From Apiospora phragmitis (Eukaryota; Ascomycota; Sordariomycetes; Amphisphaeriales; Apiosporaceae): DNA of 64,000 bases. The first letter of the stretch is position 1; each line of letters starts with the position of its first letter. Shown here in pieces: positions 48,689 through 61,704 of this stretch. The position numbers and the translations under genes are program-made. Below the pieces are notes generated by a model that saw only the letters and a list, made by a program, of their open reading frames with translations, was not told where the DNA came from and made no database searches. The stretch covers positions 2,480,001-2,544,000 of the forward strand of contig JAQQWL010000015.1 in NCBI GenBank assembly GCA_038363925.1, given 5' to 3'.

Positions 48689-50526
48689 ACGTTGGAGACC
48701 CACCTTCGGGCCCCCCTCTTCTTCGGGCCTTTCGTCAACCAGCCACCTGATTTTTCACCCCCTTTAAACTTTTGCAACTCATCCATTAATTCCTTATCGT
48801 TTTCTTTTAAATTTTTTTTTTAAAATACTGCTACTTAATTATAAACTAATACTTTAAAAAAGAGCTTTAAAAAGCCTTAGATTATATTATAAATAATATT
48901 TTAATTAAGTAAGCTGCTTAAAAATACGGTATTTTTAAATTAACGCTTTAAAATCGGCTTAAAGGTTAAAACTCTCGATTAAAAGGTATAATAAATTTAT
49001 AAAGGCTTAATCTTAACTAAGAGAAACACTTATCGTTATAAATTATCGCTTAATAGGCTCTAGGGCTTCTACTAACGCACGCTCAAGTAAAAGAATTCGC
49101 CGAGCGTATTCTCTAAGCTTAAAAAGACCTTGAACTACTCGGTAAAAAATAGCTACAAGCCTTTTTACGTAGGAACTTTACTATAAAGGCTTAAAGAGCT
49201 CGATTTATCGATTTAAAGCGTATTAATAAGGCTTTTATCGAAATAATTCGGTTATAGTTCTAGCGGCTCGAATAACCTAAGATCTAAGAAATTAAGCCGG
49301 CTAATCGTTATAATATAAACGAAGCAAGGGTTTTAAAAGGTATCGAATCGAACGGTTTAATACTTAAAAGTATTAAAAACCGGTCTATTTAAAAAAAAGC
49401 CTAGTTTAAAAGCTTATACCTCTTTTATTAAATACGTATTTATTTAAAAATATATATTACCTTTATTAATTACTTTTAAGGGTAAAACCGTTTAATAATA
49501 ATAATTTCTTTTTAATTTAAGTCCTTTTAAAGGCTAGTAATTTACCGTAATAAAGAATAAATAAATAACGAATAAAACGGCTATCGAATAGCTCGAAAAA
49601 ATCTTTATCTCGAATACCGCCCCGGAGAACCTTTTAAAATACCGGCTACTCGTTATAAATAGCCACGGAAGCTATAAAACGACCGATTTTATATATTTAT
49701 AAGTCGGTTATTATATTCGCCTTCTTTTTTTACCTCTTTATATAACTTATATCTTATAGCTTCTCGATTTAACCGTTTTTAACGCTCTTAAATCGATATA
49801 TTAAAAAGTACTCGAGAATTTAAACTAATTAATAAACTTAATAATAATTAATAAATGATATTTCTTTTAATATTATTAAAAAGTAGGTTTAAGAATACTC
49901 TCGGGTTAAAATATTCGAAGTAATTAAAAAATAGCCGGTCTTTAACTAATAAATATAGTAAAACTATTATTAAGCTCGCATTTATTCGAAAATATTAGCT
50001 ATACGACGGCTAATCTTATTAAAATAAAGCTTTTTATACGCCTCGAAATACTGCTCTTAATTCGAATATTATTTAATCGATTTTAAAAAAATCAAAGAGT
50101 TTAAAAAATAAGTACGATTTATTAATTTATTAAAAACATATATAACTATATAACGTTAATTATTTCGAAAATTCTAGAAAACATTTAATAAAAAAGAAGT
50201 ATAGGTTACTATTTTATAAAAGTAGGTTAAAACACTCTAAGCTTAATTAAAAGCTATAAAGTTAAAGAAATGAAAGAAGGTTAATTTAAACTTAAATTTA
50301 AAGTTTATAAAAATTAAAGATATATAGCGTATACAACTAGCTGTTAATAAAACTAAAAATAGTCTTAATAAAAAAAGCGATAGTAATAATAATTAAGCTA
50401 GTTTTTATATAGTTATTATAATAAAGATAAGCTAGAAAGACGGTATTAAATTAAAGGGGTTAATATAAGTAAACTAGTTAACAGGGGGCCCAAAGCAGGG
50501 GGGGCCCAAAGGTGGGTCTCTAACAT
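48689..50526 (+). mobile_element. Pogo/Fot1-type DNA transposon, RIP-inactivated
   Basis: The 1838-bp element lies between TA duplications (48687-48688 and 50527-50528). Terminal inverted repeats begin ACGTTGGAGACCCACCTTCG on the left and ATGTTAGAGACCCACCTTTG (reverse complement) on the right, and continue with GGGCCCCCC and a second GGGCC block. In the plus strand near 49200-49380 the pogo transposase is readable: FLRRN..., INKAFIEIIR.W, then IKPANRYNINEARVL...SNGLIL, where the expected NMDEAG has become NINEAR by G-to-A change. Multiple TAA/TAG stops interrupt it. TIRs differ from the other pogo families in the window. Confidence 0.85.
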
Positions 50527-50528
50527 TA

Positions 50529-51857
50529 TATCTCTATTTATACACAGATCTAAATGCAGGAGCTGCAGCTGTGCATAAGGTATCAGGCTACCTGCACGAG
50601 CTGCCCACACTGACCGGCGATATTTACAACAGTGATGAGTGGTAGGATTCAGGTGACTTGATCAACCCTTTAGAGAATGCATACAGGAATCAGTATCGCT
50701 GACAAGTAGATATTGATGAGGACTGTGTATGTCAATCTTGTAAACCCTTGTGATTGACGCTCATCTTCTCGACGGCGCCAGCGTAAAATAAGTCCACAAT
50801 CATAAGATCAGATTTCACAGCCACTACAGACAGGCTACAGCTGCCAGAATAGAAACCAAAATATAATCTAAGGATGTATCCCCATCGGCATTCTTCAGCG
50901 ATTGATTTCTCTCAACCATACGTATAACGCCCAACTCTTACTTATGTCTCATTTGTTCTGGCTTTGATATTTGGGATGCCCATGCATTTCGCCTCCTTTG
51001 TTACCATTCTATACTAAGCTGATACCTTGTGCGCCCGTGCACATTGGAAGTGGGTGTGTGAGTGGACTAGACCCATTCACCGGGAATTGCACGGCTAATC
51101 ATAGGGCTGAGGTGGAAGTCCACGATAAGCATCTTAACCACTTAGCCGTCTTATCACATAAGCAGCTACCTAAACTTAATACTAAACTATATTATAACCT
51201 AAATTTATTTTATGAAGAATTATTTAAAAAGAAATCGGAAAATTATAACTTTAATGAATTTTAACTTTAATATAGTTAATAATATTAAAATCGCTTTTTG
51301 AATTTAAGTTAATAGTTTAAATCGCTTCATTTTCTTTTAATTTATTTTAAAAATTATAATATTAACTTATTATTTTATTTTTAATTATTATTATATCTTA
51401 TATTAATATAAAGGTATAATTTAAGTTTTTAATTATTTAATAAAGTTTTAACTTATATACTTTATTTAATTTAACCTATAAACTATTTCTCTTTTATTTT
51501 ATTTTAATTAATTAAACGTTTAATATATCAAGGTTTTTTTAAGCTTATAAAATAATAGCCTCTTATAAATACTATGAAACTAAACATTTTAATTATAAAT
51601 TAAAGCTTTAATTTAATATATATATTAAAAACTAGTAAGTATTTATTAATCGTTAAATTATTTAAAGCTTAAAAGGATTATTTTTTTTAACCGCGGCTTT
51701 CCTTATATTTATATAACGAAGAGTTTAAAAGTTTAAAAATATCTCGTAAATTAATTTTAATAGCTCGTTACTTATTAACTATTACTTTAAATTTAAAAAC
51801 TAACTCTTAAGCTTAGTGCCACGTTTAAATAAAGTTAACTTTATTTATATTTATATT
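50529..51857. other. Non-repeat patch (50529-51190) then RIP-degraded AT-rich sequence
   Basis: 50529-51190 has normal composition but only short ORFs (for example 50971-51264). It includes a tRNA A-box-like string on the minus strand near 51130-51160 without a matching B box. From about 51190 to 51857 the sequence is AT-rich, RIP-like and stop-ridden; no family could be assigned. Confidence 0.45.
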
Positions 51858-52066
51858 TATTAAATAAGCTTTCGTACGTACGTATAAGTGGGGGGTTTAA
51901 GCGGTGTTATATTATTATATTCTATTATTTATATCTATCTTTAATACGAGCTACGAGGGGGCATTATATACCCCTCTTTATAAAATAAAAAAGGGGTTCG
52001 TGCGCGTAAGTACGTAGCACTTTTTTTAAAGTAACATAAGTAGCTTTAGTTCTAGCTGTTTTAATA
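51858..52066 (-). mobile_element. Solo LTR of the copia-like family
   Basis: 209 bp matching the LTRs of the 54844-61686 element, in the same (minus) orientation. Identical 5-bp flanks ATATT at 51853-51857 and 52067-52071 show a complete insertion that lost its body by LTR-LTR recombination. RIP-mutated. Confidence 0.85.
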
Positions 52067-52604
52067 ATATTAAACGTTAATTAATAATAAAAAATTAAAT
52101 ATTTTTAAAATTTTCGTTTTAATATTAAAAAAATACTTAAATTTAAAAATAATAATATATAAAAATATGTATTAATAAATATAATAATGTTTAATACTTA
52201 AATTTAAAAATAATAATATATAAAAATATGTATTAATAAATATAATAATTAAACATTATTAATTATATATTTCGTTATAAAATATTTTTATACGTAATTA
52301 TTATAACTATTAAAAATAAATAGCCGCTTTTATTTCGAATATTTTAATTTTATTTGTAATAAATAAATATTACGTAATTATATTATTACTAACTCGGTAT
52401 TAATTTACCCTTTAAATAAATTAATAACTAGTTTTAAAAAATTATACGTAAATTATAAAAATCGTTGCCGCGGTTTAAAAGGTATTATTATTATATATAA
52501 ACGCCTTTAAAACTAATTAAATAAAATAAAATAATATTATTTATATTTATAAACTTTATAATAATCGTTTATTTATAATAAGTAATATTTTAAATTTATA
52601 ATAC
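52067..52604. other. RIP-degraded AT-rich sequence
   Basis: No gene. Contains a 61-bp-period tandem duplication at 52134-52249. Ends at the outer copia-like element. Confidence 0.5.
52134..52249. repeat. Tandem duplication, period 61 bp
   Basis: The 55 bp from 52134 (TACTTAAATTTAAAAATAAT...) recur exactly from 52195. Identity within RIP-mutated DNA implies the duplication arose after RIP. Confidence 0.85.
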
Positions 52605-52812
52605 TATTAGAACAGCAGGAACTAAGGTTTTCTATACTATTTTAAAAAAAAGTGCTACGTACCTACGCGCACGAACTCTTTTCTATTTTATAAAGAGGGG
52701 TATACGATACCCCTCGTAGCTCGTATTAAAGATAAATATAAATAATAAAATATAATAATATAACCTCGATTAAACACGGAATTAATACGTATATACGAAA
52801 ACTTATTTAAAA
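52605..52812 (+). repeat. 5' LTR of the outer copia-like element
   Basis: 208 bp, starts TATTAGAACAGC. The primer-binding region follows (TTAATTAATAATTACCCG), the same as next to the inner element's 5' LTR. Confidence 0.85.
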
Positions 52813-54000
52813 TTAATTAATAATTACCCGTAGCGATTATAAATTAATAAGAGTAAAGAGACGATTTTACGCCCCTACCGACGTAAGGGCGACCGTGTTA
52901 AAGAGCCCCGAGAATTTCCGCCCGTTAAAGATTCGAAGGAAGAGTCGAACTAAATTAACCGTACGAGGAGGAACCTCTTTTCCCGAGTATTTATTATAAA
53001 ATAGTGATTAGGTTTTAAATTATACGCGAAATTAATTAAGTTATATATAATTATATATTTAAATAACCTTATTATACGATTTATAAGACGATAACTTTTA
53101 TTAAAATAAAGTTAATTACGGTCGAGGAATCGAGACCGAGCTTAAATGTACCGAACTTAGATAAACCGACGACCTTAGCCCTAAACCTAGACCTCGAACT
53201 AATTACGTAGGAGGAAATATTTTAATATACTTAAATCTTATTAATAATTTAAATAAAGAACGTTAACCTCTATCTTTAAAAGTTCGAACCTTTAAAGATA
53301 TTTTTTAAAGAAATATCGCTCGAATAACTTATAACGTACTTCGTACGATACTTTTTAAAATACTATATATTAAAAATAAAAGGGACCTCCTTTTAAAAAT
53401 CGTTTATTACCGAGTTCGACGAATAAACCGAATACTAGTTCGGTTAAATTAATCGTATATTTTAAAAAACACGAAATTAATATATTAATAAACGAATCTT
53501 TTAAAACTAAGCTCGTAAGCTTAGTATTACCGGCCGCTTTTATATACTAATAGAACTAACCGATAAAACCGAATTCGGATACTCGAAAAAAGGATATTCT
53601 ACACTCTTCCTTAAAATAAATAGTCGAACAACCGCCGCCTTAGCGAGAAACACCCGGTCTCTATACGGAATAATTATCCGCGATATTACGAGATATTTTA
53701 AGCTTAACGTTTAACCTTGTATTTATACGTACTTAAGCGTCGTAAAACATATATTTTTTTAATTCCGGTACCGCTAGACTAGACCGTAGGATTATTTAAT
53801 TTAACGTACGTTATAAAGTACGATATCTCTCTAAACCGAGTTATTTATAACGGTAAAATCGATTAAATAAAGTTATTACTTTTTTAAAAGTATAAAAAAA
53901 AGAAAAAAACTATACCGATAAACCGTACGATATTTTTTATAATAAAGTATAGATATTTATTAAAATATATCGATAGCTAAATATATTAAAAGACTAATAT

Positions 54001-54640
54001 TATTATTACAATCGGCGGGTTAGTCCCCCGCGGGGTAGCACTTAAAGCGTAGAATTAGATAGAAATAACCCGAAGAGTTATTTTCGAAGCTTTTACTTTA
54101 TAACGTAATAATTAATCTATATATATTATAATATAATAACTTTTCGCCCTTATTAAATAAGAGATATAGGTTCGATTCTTATATTTATTAAATAAGAGCT
54201 CTTTTTAATTACCTAGGCAAGATCGTTAATAAGCAGGCAAAGCCTTGTACGAACTAATTACCCGTATAAAAGCTTTAGAGTTTCTTTATACCGAGTGTTA
54301 CAGTGCGTGTGGACTAACCACTGCGCCACAAAGCAAAAGCTTCGGAAATGACTCTTCGGGTCATTTCTGTCTAATTCTACGCCTTAAGTGCTACCCGCGG
54401 GGGACTAACCCGCCGATCGTAATACCGAGCTTAAATAAATTATATAGTATTAAGGGTTTATCGCCCTAGGCATAAGGGCATACCTTTAAAGAAAGGGTAT
54501 AATATTACGATCGGCGGGTTGGTCCCCCGCGGGTAGCACTTAAGGCGTAGAATTGGATAGAAATGACCCGAAAGTTATTTTCGAAGCTTTTGCTTTGTAG
54601 CGTAGTGGTTAGTCTACACACACGGTAATAATTATATAAT
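54001..54640. repeat. Cluster of three tRNA-derived SINE-like copies (plus, minus, plus)
   Basis: Three copies of one repeat lie at about 54003-54190 (+), 54230-54428 (-) and 54500-54632 (+). Each starts with a GC-rich palindrome-like segment CGGCGGGTTGGTCCCCCGCG, then ...AGCACTTAAGGCGTAGAATTGGATAG..., and a tRNA-like part with the Pol III A box TGGCGCAGTGGTTAG (RIP-altered to TAACGTAATAATTAA in copy 1). Copy 1 also has a B box GGTTCGATTC at about 54171-54180 within a pairable T-arm. Copies 2 and 3 are much less RIP-mutated than their surroundings. The cluster interrupts the outer copia element. Family name unknown. Confidence 0.65.
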
Positions 54641-54843
54641 CTTTCCGGATATTTTTTCCGGCCTGCGAAGGTATTCTATTTTAATTATACCGGACCTGAG
54701 AAAAGATAAAATAAAATATATTATTTTATAAACTCGTATTTTAATATAATAATAAATTACGTATAATATTTTACGGATTAAATAATAACTATTTTTATAC
54801 GAGTAAAAAATAAAAACGCCGAGAAATAACTTATTAAAGTTTT

Positions 54844-55051
54844 TATTAAATAGGCTTTCGTACGTACAGTGGTTCCGGTTTTAATCGAGGTTTAATCGTT
54901 CTTATTCTATTGTTTATATTTATCTCTAGTACTAGTTACGAGGGGTATCGTATGCCCCTCTTAATGAAATAGGAAAGGGGTTTATGCGAGTAGGTATGTA
55001 GCACCCTTTTTTAAAGTAATATAGAAAACCTTAGTTCCTGCTGTTCTAATA
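54844..55051 (-). repeat. 3' LTR of the complete copia-like element
   Basis: 208 bp. Adjacent internal sequence (reverse strand TAAAATAAAAACTGC) is the likely polypurine tract and is shared with bases 1-26 of the window. Confidence 0.85.
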
Positions 55052-58000
55052 CTAGCAGTTTTTATTTTAATAATAGACTTGGGCAGCTCCCCTTTTTAAG
55101 ACGAGTCTTCCCTCCGCAAGGGTCTCGTATGGATGGGTTACGCTAATCCGGTATTAGGTACCTGCTTAAACCGTATAGGTGATGCTGTATTTTCTTAACG
55201 TCGTTTTAGCTAAGTGGCAGGTTTATTCGACTAGTTATTTTAATCGTTCGTCCGAAAATAGTAATAGTGGTAGGGGGACCGTCGTATATCCTAATACGTC
55301 ATACCTTATAAAGGATTAATAAGAGCAGTCTTATAAATAAATATTTTTCGTATATAAATAATTTATATAATATAAATTCCTTTTTTTTATATATATATAT
55401 ATATTTTTTTAAAATATTATGCGAAAATAAATTATATATTTATATATATATTTACGTAATATTTAATTAATAAATTATTAATCCTTTCGACGTTATTATT
55501 ATTCACGTAATTAATCGTAATTAACGTTAAATAATATTATCGATTTTTTCGGTTTAAAATTAGTAAGCTATACTTATATTTTATATTAATGTATAATATC
55601 TTATTTTTTCTTAGTTTTTAATATTTATTAATTTTATATGATAAAATAAGGAAGTTCGCGTTTATAACTTACCGAGCCGCGATATCAAGATACGCGTATC
55701 GATAAACGACGATATTCGCCGCTTGTTCGCTCGTATTATTTGTTATGAAGGTTATTTCTATACGGTTCTTATTTAATCGCGCGATAATATTAATAGCGTT
55801 TATAATAATCGGTACGTTTAGTTCTATATTCTGTTTTGTAAGTATGTTTATTTCGACGGATACTAGGACGGCGTTTATATTTTATACGTTTAAGCTTCAT
55901 ACGGTAACCGGTATTCGTATTATAACTTATAATTCGTAAACCTTCATTCCGATAATAATAAGAATAAAAATAGTAATAAAGCTAAAATAATAATTATATA
56001 ATAATAAGTTAGTAATAAATAAAATAAATAGTTTTTATATATATATAGGTAGCGTTTTTATACGGTTATTTTTATCGTATTACCCGTTTAAATTATAATA
56101 TATTACGGTTCTTTTTTTAATTTTTATATAATACTTAATAAATAAAATATATCGGTAATAATTATATAAAGAAGGATTAATAAAAGAAATCTCTTTTTTT
56201 TATATCTCTTTTTTTTTAATTACTCGCCGTATAAGTTTAGCCTCTAGATATACGCTTTCGTATATACAGTAAGGCTATTTATTAAAATTAATTATTTAAG
56301 GGCCTTATTTAGGGATACTTTAGTAAAGGTATTTACCGGATTATCTCTACTATCGATATAATAAACTTTTAATATCTCCTTTTTTTTATATAATTTTTAA
56401 AAGGATATAATATTAATTATAAGCCTTTTTTTATTCATCGTACTTAGTTTAATTAAATAGTTATAAAATAATTTCGAGTTTATATAAAAAGTTATTAAAA
56501 TATTTTAAAATTTTAATATTTATACGATTCTTTTAAACGTGGTATTTAATATAATACCGCTATTTATATTAGAAGTTATATTATATAGTTCGTTAATTAA
56601 TACGCTCTTAATAACTCTTTTATATTTAATCGAGCTTTAATAAATAATATTATTTTAAATTTAGAATTTATTTTTCGTATAATAAATCTCTTAGCTTAAT
56701 AAAATTAGGTATCCGAGTTAAGAAGTTAGGTTTTTATTATTTATAAACGAGCCGTCGATAAAAATATATATCTTTATATAGTAAAGGTTAAACGGGATAT
56801 ATTTTAAGCTGCGTATCTAATTCTAAATCTATTAATTAATCCGTATATTTAGGTTTTCGATATCTTTATCCTTTAGGGTCTATACTTAAGCGGCGGCAAA
56901 TAGGTCGTACGCTGCCTCTAATTAATAAATAAATGCGAAATATACCCCTCTCGTATATTAAGAAACGTATTATTAGTTTTTATTAATAATTTTTGGGTCG
57001 ATAAGCTTTAATTAATTAGTTTATTTTTTTTATTCGAAAAAATATTATATAATTTTAATCGAATCTTGCCTCTATTAAACTCGATCGGCGTATTTTCGAT
57101 TAAAATACTTTTTAATTTTATACGGAATTATTTCTTTATTAACTTTTTTTCCTCTTTTTTAAAAAAGGGGGCTATAATAAAGCTAAACGTATCGTTAATT
57201 TATATTATTATAATGCCGAAAATATTTAGTTTTTTTATAATAAATAATAAATAAGTATTATATATTAATATAATTATTTTTAAATTTTATACGTAATAAT
57301 TATAATACGTTTTAAATTAATAAAGTTTTAATTTTATTAATCTGTATAGGGGTAATACGATTTAAAATAGCGTTCTTTCGAAGTATTAAGTTTTTAATTT
57401 TATTAATAAACGTATATAAATTAATCGGTTTAATTTATTATACGATTAAGTATACGCTTATATAATATTATATAGCTCGCTTTATATATTAAAGTTTCGG
57501 ATTAGGGTCGGTTCGAAGGCTAAAAGGAGTCTTTAACTTATTCGTTAAATTATTAATAACTAGGTTAAAATAACCTCCTTTTCTATATCTTTATAGCCCT
57601 ATATTATAAGCCTAGACTTCTCATACGGCTTAATAGTTTTACCCTTGATCTCTCGTATGAGCCGTATTTTAAAAATTCTTCGGCTGGTATACTTATTCGG
57701 GTCGAATCGAATAAATTCGAAAACCTTTTATACGGCGAGATTATTAATCTCTTCTATGTCGGACTTTTAAAACGAGTATCTGAACGAGGTAATAACCCTG
57801 TCTTGTTAGAATTTAACTACTAACTTATAATTCTCTTATTCTTTTTAGGTAAGGAATATAGCGGCTCGAGCGTTCTAGAGTAGGTATTTTCTAGGTCGTT
57901 TTTAACCGCGTCGTACAGGAGCTACCGTAATTTCCTCGGCTATCGGTTCGGTATTTAGGATATCTGCCGGCTATTCCGAATCTGGTTATATATCCGGCTC

Positions 58001-58510
58001 ATTACGCGGTTCTTCGGCCTCTTCCCAGTAATACGGCTTGATTTAAATTATTCGAAAAGCTTTTAAGCCGTTTAAGGTATTTACTCGAATTATACGATTT
58101 TCAATAACTGTTATTTTATATGGTTTAGTTTATTCTTCTTTTTTTTATTAAACTAGGACTTTATTTCGAAACGGGAGTATTAAAATATTATAAATAACTA
58201 ATCTATTCCGAGTATTTAAAGCTTAATAGATATTAATATTTATACGTATTTTCCGAAGTATCTTTATTATTTTCTGTACGGCTTCTCCTCGTATTTAAAT
58301 ATTTAGTAACGGTGGTAAGTTCCTGTCGATACGAGGATATGTTCCGAATACGAGCAGGGTAGGAACTAGGCTATTGGGGCTAGCCGTATCGTTTAAAGTT
58401 TTAATTACTATTTAGAGTATTATCTCGGTATTTATATAATAACCGAGATTTTTTTATAAAATATCGAAAGTTTTATATAGCGGAATATATATTTATTCGA
58501 TTTTATTTAT

Positions 58511-58606
58511 TATTTAATAAGTTTTAATAAGTATTTATTTATAAGTAATTCTTATTATTTAATAAGTTTTAATAAGTATTTATTTATAAGTAATTCTTAT
58601 TATTTA
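58511..58606. repeat. Tandem duplication, period 45 bp
   Basis: GTTTTAATAAGTATTTATTT at 58521 recurs exactly at 58566, with matching flanks. It lies inside the complete copia-like element and, being identical, postdates RIP. Confidence 0.8.
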
Positions 58607-61479
58607 TATATAATTTCGAATTTTTTTTAAAAATGCGTACCTGGATTATACGAGATATAATTAAGAGGTTTTTAATATATATATATTTAGTATTTATAGA
58701 GGGTATTTTAAGTATTTTATACGCTAAGCGAATATAGGAATATAGCTGTTTAAAAGGATATATTTGAATCGATTACGTGGAGTATATTTTATCTATTAAT
58801 ATAAATAATATTTATAATAAGAATTTAAATCTTTATAATATTGGATTATATGTTTAATATTAAGAATAAAACTTTTAAATCTTGTTAAGAATAATAAGGT
58901 TAATATTATTGTAGCCGGCGTTTTTTAAAAGAGTATAAAGCTTTTTTATACAAGGGTGTTTAAAACGTTAATAAAGGTATTAAAGTTGTTTTTTAATAAA
59001 ATATAACGTTGTTTTTGTACGGCCGGTATTAAAAAACGAGTGTTCTTATTTTTTAATTATAAGGAATATTTCGTTATTTTTTTATATAATAAAATTAAAG
59101 ATATTATTATAATACGTTTTAAGTTTTTGAATTTGATTTCGGCGCTTTTCGGGGTTTAATTAATTCGTATGTTTGGGTTTTTTTGTACGTAAGCCTTTGC
59201 TTAAAGCTTTCCGATTATTAAAAATAAGGCGGCGCCGGTATTTTAAAGCTTTTTTTAATAAGTCTAGCTATACGGGTTATTAAGGTTAAATTAGTCGGCT
59301 TATATAATAATTTTTAAGTAAATATTCTCGTTAATAAGCCGGTAGTAGAACGCGGCGTCTATTAAATAAGTAATACTTTATTATATATTTTTTAAATCGA
59401 GGTATTTATATTTTTTTTTATTATTTTCTAGCTCTTTTTTATTTTTTTCCTAGTCTCGGATAAATGTTTCGTACTTATTTTAAAAAAGGGGCCTTGTTTA
59501 ATATTATTATATATTTAAAAATATTAGTTCTTTGTTTGGAATTATTTTTCGACTAGGTGGTTTATCGATTAATAGCTTTGTTTATAATAGATTTAGTAGG
59601 TTTTTTATTTAAACTTCCGGTTTTTATGCGGTAATTTTAATTAAAAGGTGCCGGCGGGTCGCTAGATCCTTTCCTATCCTAACGGTTGGCTATTATATGG
59701 TAATTTATTACCGTAGGCTGGTCGGTTTTTTTTCGTACGGTCATTTATAAACCGTTTATTAATTAAATATATATTTATAGCTAAGTTTCGATATAATTCC
59801 TTCGTTAAATATCGTTCCGATAATATTTAATCCGATATTATATTTAACGATACGCGAAGGTCCGAAAATAGCGCTTTATATATTAGCTTTTAATAAATAA
59901 GGGTTAATAAAAGTTCCGGAACTTTTCGATAAGCTCTTATAACGGAGGTATAGAGAGCGATCTCTCTTCGAATCCCTTTCCGAGGGCTCGTTATGCGAGC
60001 TGGAGCTTATTTAATAGGATTTCTAAGGCTTCGATAAGTTGTTTCTCGGCGTTTTTATTTTTTACTCGTGCGAAAAAAGTTATTATTTAATCCGTAAAGT
60101 ATTATACGTAATTTATTATTATATTAAAGTACGAGTTTATTAAATAGTATATTTCGTCTTATTTTTTTTAAGTCTGATATAATTAAAATAGAATACCTCC
60201 GTACGGCCGGAAAAAATATTTAAAAAAACTGTATAGTATTAGTTTTTTAGTATATCTAGCTATCGGTATATTCCGATAAATATCCGTACTTTGTCGTAAA
60301 AGATGTTGTACGGCTTACCGGTATAATTCTTTTCCTTTTTTTATACTTTTAAGAAAGTAACGACTTTATTTTAATTAATTTTACCGTTATAAATAACTCG
60401 GCTTAAAGGGATATCGTATTCCGTAATATATACTAAACCAGATAATCGTGCCGTCTAGTCCGGCGGTATCGGAGTCGGAGAAGGAAAAAGGATAATATCT
60501 TGCGACGTTTAGGTGCTTAGGAATCTAGGGTTAGACGTCGGGCCTAAAATATTTAAAACTCCGGGATTAAACGTCGGTCTTAAAGTACCCTATAATATCG
60601 CGAACGATTACTCCGTACGGAAACCGGGTATCTTTCGCTTAGGCGGCGGTTCTTCGATTATCTATTCTCGGGAAGAGTGTGGAATATCCTCTTTTCGGGT
60701 TTCCGAAGTCGGTTCTACCGGTCGATTTTATTAATATATAGGATTGGCCGGTAATATTAAACTTATAAGTTTAGTTTTAAAAGATTTATTCGTTAATATA
60801 TCGATTCCGTGTTTTTTAAAGTAATTAAAGAGCTTTTTTTAAAATATATAATTAATTTAATTAAACTAATATTCGGTTTATTCGTTAAATTTTATAATAA
60901 ATAACTTTTTAAGGGAAATCTTTTTTATTTTTAATATATAATATTTTAAAAAGTATTATATAAAGTACGTTATAAGTAGTTCGGGTATTATTTTTTTAAA
61001 AAGTATATTTAAAAGTTCGAGTTTTTAAAAAGCGAGGTTAATATTTCTTTTTTAAATTATTAAAAAGATTCCCGTATTTTAAAATACTTTTTCGTATATA
61101 AGCGGTTCGGGGTTTAAGGTCGTCGGTTTATTTAAGTTCGGTATATTCGGGCTCGATTTCGATTCGCTAACCGTAATTAATTCTATTTTAATAAGGGTTA
61201 TTATTTTATAAATCGTATAATAAAATTATTTAAATATATAATTATATATAGCTTAATTAGTTTCGCATATAATTCGGAACCTGGTCTCCTTCTTATAATA
61301 TATACTCGGGAAAAGGGGTTCCTCTTCGTACGGTTAATTTAGTTCGGCTCTTCCTTTAAATTTCTAACGGGCGGAAATTCTCGGGGCTCCTTAATACGGT
61401 CGCCTTTACGTTAATAAAGGCGTAAAACCGTCTCTTTACTCTTATTAATTTATAATCGCTACGGGTAACTATTAATTAA

Positions 61480-61686
61480 TATTAAATAAGCTCTCGTACG
61501 TATAATAATTCCGGTTTTAATCGAGGTTTAATCGTTCTTATTCTATTATTCATATCTATCTTTAATACTAGCTACGAGGGGCATCGTATACCCCTCTTAA
61601 TGAAATAGGAAAGGGGTTCGTACGAATAGGTACGTAACACCCTTTTTAAAATAATATAAAAAACCTTAGTTCCTACTATTCTAATA
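61480..61686 (-). repeat. 5' LTR of the complete copia-like element
   Basis: 207 bp, very similar to 54844-55051, mostly differing by transitions as expected from RIP. Confidence 0.85.
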
Positions 61687-61704
61687 ATTTTAGAAATCCT
61701 ATTA

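Larger units (their letters stand above)
54844..61686 (-). mobile_element. Complete Ty1/copia-like LTR retrotransposon, RIP-inactivated
   Basis: 6843 bp with LTRs at 54844-55051 (3') and 61480-61686 (5'); target duplication GTTTT (54839-54843) / ATTTT (61687-61691), differing by one RIP-type G-to-A. On the minus strand, order integrase then reverse transcriptase can be read: an NDTAGP...P.LLVFGTYPR-like segment near 58310-58400 at the end of the integrase region, KPYYWEEAEEPRNEPDI near 58000-58080, and RLIREIKGKTIKPYEKSRLII near 57600-57690, the start of a copia-type RT. Integrase before RT is the copia order. Every frame is broken by TAA/TAG. It is inserted inside an older, inverted copy of its own family. 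Confidence 0.85.

Noticed and set aside
51110..51170. tRNA gene on the minus strand (A-box-like GGCTAAGTGGTTAAGATG)
   Set aside because: No B box at the right distance and no cloverleaf could be folded by eye; at most a tRNA-like or SINE fragment.
55745..57254. Small plus-strand ORFs (62-64 codons) inside the copia-like element
   Set aside because: They run antisense to the degraded pol and are chance openings in AT-rich RIP DNA.
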